From Calycina herbarum (taxonomy: Eukaryota > Ascomycota > Leotiomycetes > Helotiales > Pezizellaceae): DNA of 64,000 bases. The translations under genes were made by a program, and so were the position numbers. The first letter of the stretch is position 1; each line of letters starts with the position of its first letter. The stretch is from the NCBI GenBank assembly GCA_001414485.1, contig LLEY01000089.1, positions 124,001-188,000 on the forward strand, written 5' to 3'. The notes beneath the pieces are model-generated. The model was given only the letters and a program-made list of their open reading frames with translations, searched no databases and was not told the origin of the DNA. Positions 58,757 through 64,000 of the stretch are shown piece by piece.

Positions 58757-61700
58757 ATGGCGCGAATGGCCTGGGCTACACAAATTCGAAATGCCAGGAA
58801 TCTGCCCGAGCAGATGTCTGCTCTAAGAGCGCTCAAAAACGAATTCGTTGGTCACCCATTGAGAAAAGAGACAGCGGTGGCTGCAGGCGTACTGGAGCCC
58901 GTCGTCCGCTTGACATTAAATAAGGCTGGAAATAGAAGTGATGGCAAAGCCCATGATCATAGCTTTGCTTCCAGGCCGCTGAGCGAAGAGGAGGGGGTGC
59001 GATTTCAAGGACTGCAGGTCATCGCCAGTCTTGCGCTGGGTAAGGAACCCCCATGAACCAATATTATTACCATGCCACAATGCTAATACCTGCATTCTAG
59101 GAGGCCCTACTTTTCTTCCTCAGTTACATACGGCGCAAGTTTTGCCTGCTATTCTATCGAACCTCTGCCCCTCGAATAACCCGGCTCAGCTCGTCCTAGC
59201 TTCCCTTCGTGCCATTTCGAATCTTGCAGACTCGTCAGCCCTGTCATGCAATGCATACGCCATGAACACAAGTGTAATCGCAAAAGCCGTTTTCACCCGC
59301 CAACACGTTACCTCTCTGGCACATATAATAGGACAAACGTCCTCCTCCTCGACGGTTCATTGCCAGATATCTCTTGCGTCCTCTTTAATGGGGAAAATAT
59401 GCCGCGAGGAACGTCACCAGCAAATACTGGCAACTTCAGGGGTTCTAGATGCCCTTGCTACAAAATATGCTGGATTTGTTGTTGCAGAGGGGCTGGTTAT
59501 ACCAGGCGCAGACGTTTTGGCCCAGAGGGACGGACTCCGAGAATATATACCCCCTCCTACACCTCAAACCGTGGGTCTTGCGGTAATACTAGAAGCAATT
59601 GCGACAATAATCGCAAACTCGAAATTTAGAGCTTCGCAGCTCTTATACTCTCCCTCCATTCTTGCAGTACTGCCAACCTCTCAATTTTCAGAGTTCATGG
59701 CATCCCAATCTACCCGCGCTGCTTGGAATGCCTTTAATGTTGCCGGTTTAAGTGGCCGCCAGAGTCAACTGAATGCTGTGGACTACCTTTTGCCATATGT
59801 CCCCCTCCATCAATTGAAGACTTCCAGTTCCCAAGTATCCGCCTTTCCCCCACTTGGCTCGTTCGGCTCAAGGGAACAATTAGCACCTAGTGGACGTTCT
59901 TCAGCAAGCAAATTCCCTAGCGCAACCATTCCCAATTGGGGTGATTCTGCTGGCCTAGAAACGGGAACAGTCGAAGATATATCCCCAATAGATTCTGAGG
60001 AAGCAGAAAGTCCTCTCATACCACACCTCATATTGACTGTCAGAACCAAAAGGGGGATGGAACGCTTGATGGCTGCTTCCGTGTTGACCGTTCTTTATAG
60101 AGCTGGTTTGACGAACAAGACCAGGGAGACATATATTGGTCTCTTGGTAATTCCCCTCCTAGTACAAATGCTTGATGATAACCTTGGGCCGAGCAAAGGA
60201 AAAGACACCTTGGCTGATGAGGAGGCCCAAGCCCTGGATTGGGCTGTTAAAGAAAATGCACCTGCAGTTCTCTCTATGCTTATCACTGACAGCAAATACC
60301 TACAAAAGGCGGCCTTTGATGCTGGTGTGGTTAGTAAACTTTCTAAGATGCTGAAAGTGTCCTACGATCCTGTTGCTGAGACACCCGACATACATGCTTG
60401 GTCTCCTCATGGCAATGACGAGATGTCGGATGAAGCATCAGATACGGCTATCCGTGGACATTCTCCATTGCTGGTTCACAAAATCAAAATCAGGGAAAGC
60501 ACATTAAAAGCTATAGCGGCACTTGTTCCTTTTAAAGACGAATATCGAAAGACAATCGTTGAGCAGGGTACAATACCTTATATTGTCGAATCGATGAGTT
60601 CAAAGCCAGGCAAACCTTCGCCAAAAAGCACGGAAAATGGCGACAAAAGTTCTGATGACTCGGCCGATTCGACTCAAGCTTACGGAACCAATACGGTGGA
60701 TGTTTTGGTTGCAGCATGCGGTGCTATCAGAGCATTGTCTCGATCGGTTGGTATCCTTAGGACCACTCTGATTGATAGTGGAGTTGCGATGCCAGTATTT
60801 CGCCTTCTTAAACATCCTGACATCGAGGTTCAAATTGCAGCTACAGCAACTGTCTGTAATTTGGTGACCGATGTCAGCCCAATGCGCAATGTAAGTAAGC
60901 CCATACCCGAGCAAGAAAGGTTAAAACTAATGGGTGTGGTAGGTCATTGCGGATGCAGGTGTTTTGAGAATACTGTGTGAACACGCACGTTCTATGAATG
61001 CCAAGTTACGCCTGAATGCAGTTTGGGCCCTGAAGCATTTCGTTCATTCTGTTCCCAATGAAGACAAGGTGAAATGTCTGGATGAGCTTGGGCAAGGCTG
61101 GCTTGTACAACTTATTTGTGACGATACCGAAGACGAAGCATTATTCTCCTCGAAAGGAAAGGGGGATAGCAGAGCACATTCGGAAATGATTGAGGGAATG
61201 GATGAGGACGTTGAGATGGATCATTTCGAGGATAATATGAGTCCTGGATTAGGAACATCCTTTGGTCGCCCTAGTGTTTCCCGGCCGAGTAGCAGTCGAA
61301 GCAAATCCATCCAGCAAGCAGAACTTCGGCTCGCTGCATTACGAGAAGCGGAAACAAATCCAGCCAAGAGGGCTAGGAAAGATGATATTGCAGTTCAAGA
61401 ACAAGGTCTTGACTTCATACGGAATCTCATTGGCGGAGCTGGCCAGGGCAGTACAGCAGAAACAACAGAAATGATTGATTTTCTCTTCAATGCTCTGGGG
61501 CAGGATAGAGTCTTTGAGATTCTCGCCTCGAAACTCCGACCAAAAGTTATCCACCCATTTGGTCGACGGGGCCCATCGACCACAGAAACACGAGTGGTTC
61601 CTCCGCAGTCAGAAATTATCACAGCCGTTGGATATATCCTCGTCCACATGGCAGCTAGCATCCCCCGTCACCGACAGCTGGTGATTGCTCAGACGGAACT

Positions 61701-61944
61701 CCTCAAACTCCTTGTTCCTCAATTCAGCCATGAGAGTTACGACGTTCGACTGGCGCTTTGTTGGTTAGTTACGAATCTCACTTGGATGGATGACGCGAGT
61801 GATGCGCAGGCTTGTGCGCATCGGGCGAATGAGCTGAAGAGACTTGGGTTCTTGGCTAAGTTGGAGATGCTGGAGCATGATCCGGAGTTGAATGTGAGGG
61901 AACGGTCGAAGAGTGCTGCTTGGCAGATGAAACAGAAGTATTAG
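58757..61944 (+). CDS. vid28: Armadillo-repeat protein, Vid28/Gid5 (ARMC8) type
   Basis: Exons 58757-59039, 59101-60890 and 60943-61944 give 1024 residues, close to yeast Vid28. The ATG lies in a good context (CACCATGG). Armadillo helices occur throughout: LPEQMSALRALKNEFVGH, QLVLASLRAISNLADSSAL, VHCQISLASSLMGKICREER, GAIRALSRSVGILRTTL and MNAKLRLNAVWALKHFVHSV. Splice 2 (CGCAAT|GTAAGT) joins PMRN to VIADAGVLRIL. The C-terminal block YDVRLALCWLVTNLTWMDDA is typical of ARMC8/Vid28. It is the scaffold subunit of the GID/CTLH ubiquitin ligase that degrades gluconeogenic enzymes and binds the substrate receptor. A Ser/Pro-rich insert (about 59850-60000) and an acidic insert near 61130-61230 are disordered. 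Alternatives among ARM proteins are less likely given the size and C-terminus. Confidence 0.88.
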
Positions 61945-63237
61945 GTTAGGATAGGAAGGGGAAAAGGGGGAGGATGAACTTTGTATGTATGAAATAACGT
62001 GGACTCGGCTTTATTGGGATGGATGGGTGTTTATTCTCCCGATTGTATTTGAAATGATGGGGAATCGGAGGGACGGCGAAAAACAGATAAATTTAATTAT
62101 GGGTTGGATTTCCCTTTCTGGTGTTTATCTTACAAGGTTACAAGGAGTCCTGGGATCGGTGTGTGACTGTTGCCTTAGAGTCGTGTTGATTAATATCAAA
62201 GTAACGGACAAGTGACGTTTGCTATTTCCCTATTCCTCGCCATAGCTGTTGAATAATATACTTCAATAGGGGAAGGACGAGCTGAACAGGAATAGCTCTG
62301 ACGAATTCACATCATAAACCAATTGTCTCAAGGTATCTCAAAGACTCGTGCTGCTTGCTTCTTTTCTTACAGGGTTTGGGAGTGAGGAATGGAGAGTGGC
62401 GATGTAATAACTTTATTGCTTCGTGATGACGCTTGCAACAGTTGTTTATTCTTCTCCTTCTCGAGGGACCTGTTGTACTAAGTAATACGAGTCTTGATAT
62501 GAGGAATGAGAAGAGCAGAGGGGAACGGACGAGGTGTTGTTCTTAATTATGCAAAAAAAAAATATTAGTAGTCACTCAACTATCTTGAATCATTTGATTG
62601 AGAGTGATCCGACTAGAGACTAAGCTCCGAGAGCGGGGTAGAATCGGAGGTCGGCCATGGACCAATTTTATCGCCCACCCCTGCTATTATATATACACAC
62701 TCGGTCCGAGCCGAAATGACAGGGGTCGAGTCGTGTCGACTTGCTCCAATCTTTTGAGACCCCTGCATCTTCCCCTGCCCTTATCAAAAGAAAATATTAA
62801 CATCACGAACCAACCTCTTGCTCCATTGCCGAATTGCTTCATACTCGCTCCATTTTGTTTCCAGTCCATTTCCAAGTCTTCCCGCCCAACCTGGCACCGC
62901 GAGATACCAATACCAACTCTATCCAACAGCCAGGCTAGAGAGAAAGGAGAGACATCACCGAGTGGTCGCGAACACCCCCACTTAGCTGTGGGCACGTTCC
63001 CTGATTAGGTTGTCTCTATCTACCCAACTGGGCGGTTCATTTCCTATTGGATGTCTTGCATACATTAGCTAGGCCGGAGCTATTTTTCTCTTGACCTCAC
63101 TTGCTTGTTCATCTTCATCAAGGTCAACAAGCTTCTGTTTCTAGGCTCGAGATTCTTTTGTGTTTACGCGCGCGTTGCTTCTTTGCATCATCAATTTACG
63201 TACATTGAGCGAAGTCGTCTGTACGAGTCACGACAAG
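61945..63237. other. Intergenic upstream of the P/E/K-rich gene
   Basis: About 1.3 kb. The left part is the armadillo gene's 3' flank. A TATATATAC stretch near 62689 could be a TATA box for a long leader, but it lies about 540 bp from the ATG at 63238. No gene is called. Confidence 0.4.
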
Positions 63238-64000
63238 ATGGCGGACGTCGTTGCGAAGCCTGTGGAGGAGACACCGAAGGAGGAGAAGGTCGCGACACCA
63301 GAGAAATTACCAGAAGCAAAGACACCGGAGGTGAATGTTCCAGAGACACCTAAGGAGAAGGTCGTCGAACCAAAGGTACCGGAGGAGAAGAAGCCAGTTG
63401 AAGAGTCGCCCAAAGAACCCGCCAAGGTTGAAGCTCCAAAGGAAAAGACACCGGTCGTAGAACCTCCCAAAGAAATCCCCGCAAAGATTGGACCCGAAGC
63501 ACCAACCCCAAATGCCCCAGAAGTTGAAGCACCAGCAAAGACCACCGAGCCGGAAAAATCAGACAAGGAGGTAGAGAAGACTCCAGAGATCGAGGCTCCC
63601 AAAGTCGAAGCTCCGGTGAATGCCCCAGCAACCGAAACTCAGGCACCAAAAGTTCCAGAGACCAAAACCCCAGAGGTTGAGGCACCAAAGGCAAAAGGCC
63701 CGGATGTAAAGACCTCAATTGCAGAGTCACTTGTGAATGCAGTAAGAATTCATAGATTTCCCCAAGACACGGACTTAAAATTGACCGATATTTGACTAAT
63801 TTTAAATAGGTTGAAAATGTTGTTGTTGAGGCTGGATCAGCTGCCGTCAAGGAGTTCTCGAAGAAGACAGCTGATGACCTCAAATCTATTGAAAAGGGTC
63901 TTTCTCAAGAAGTTATTGAGGAGACTAAGGATGGTATTTCATTGACCGAAATGTAAGATCTTCCTCTGGTTGATATTAACCCCTTTTCTTACATTGAATC
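63238..64000 (+). CDS. P/E/K-rich repetitive protein, 3' end uncertain
   Basis: The ATG at 63238 opens a frame to 63741, then a 68-bp intron (GTAAGA, AAATAG) and a second exon from 63810. The first exon consists of degenerate repeats of VEAPK/TPEVEAP type (MADVVAKPVEETPKEEKVAT start), rich in Pro, Glu, Lys and Val. The second exon is helical: SAAVKEFSKKTADDLKSIEK and a SQEVIEETKDGISLTE end. After EM the sequence reads ATGTAAGATC at 63951, which can be a TAA stop (216 residues) or a strong GTAAGA donor with the gene continuing past the window. I do not recognise the family. The low-complexity block suggests an elastic or disordered spacer. Confidence 0.7.

Noticed and set aside
63228..63883. 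Minus-strand frames opposite the P/E/K-rich gene
   Set aside because: They are low-complexity Gly/Ser or Leu/Pro mirrors of the repetitive plus-strand gene. The plus strand has the ATG and a normal intron.

Overview
The window is nuclear DNA from a filamentous ascomycete (Pezizomycotina). The evidence is many short introns of about 50-80 bp with GTAAGT/CTAAC-type signals, a HET-domain gene, an NRPS-like A-T-R enzyme, and transposon relics degraded in the way repeat-induced point mutation (RIP) degrades them. A leotiomycete (Helotiales) is my best guess from the overall look of the proteins, but this is inference.

Layout. 1-3192: 3' part of an adenylation-thiolation-reductase enzyme. 3193-6886: AT-rich transposon nest (a pogo/Fot1-like element inside a short TIR element) plus simple repeats. 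6887-8605: membrane RING-H2 ubiquitin ligase (minus). 8.6-17 kb: gene-poor. 17059-17979: BTB/POZ protein. 18.5-20.1 kb: piggyBac transposase pseudogene. 20.3-22.95 kb: HET-domain gene. 23-28.3 kb: gene-poor, with a hAT-type element that has an 8-bp target duplication. 28363-29375: ypt1 (Rab1 GTPase), divergent from a conserved 308-residue protein with a probable GC-AG intron. 31-38 kb: gene-poor, with one MITE. 38-64 kb: dense housekeeping block. It holds a 1226-residue fungal protein, a WD40 protein divergent from ctf4/sepB, a GPI-type secreted protein, EMC10, a Pho80-like cyclin, a transmembrane coiled-coil protein, Vid28/Gid5, and the start of a P/E/K-rich protein.

The right half is conserved cellular machinery: vesicle traffic (Ypt1), replisome and cohesion (Ctf4), ER membrane insertion (EMC10), phosphate/CDK control (Pho80-like) and GID-complex protein degradation. 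The left half is accessory, with secondary metabolism, HET, transposons and long gene-free tracts. No multi-gene biosynthetic cluster or defence operon is visible.

The least explained signal is a short motif, encoding roughly F-D-S-S/N in one frame and often doubled at an 18-bp spacing. It recurs on the plus strand every 0.55-1.0 kb through the gene-poor tracts (about 11.5-15.4, 24.5-27.2 and 31.5-37.5 kb). I read it as a decayed array of a repeated unit, interrupted by genes and transposons.
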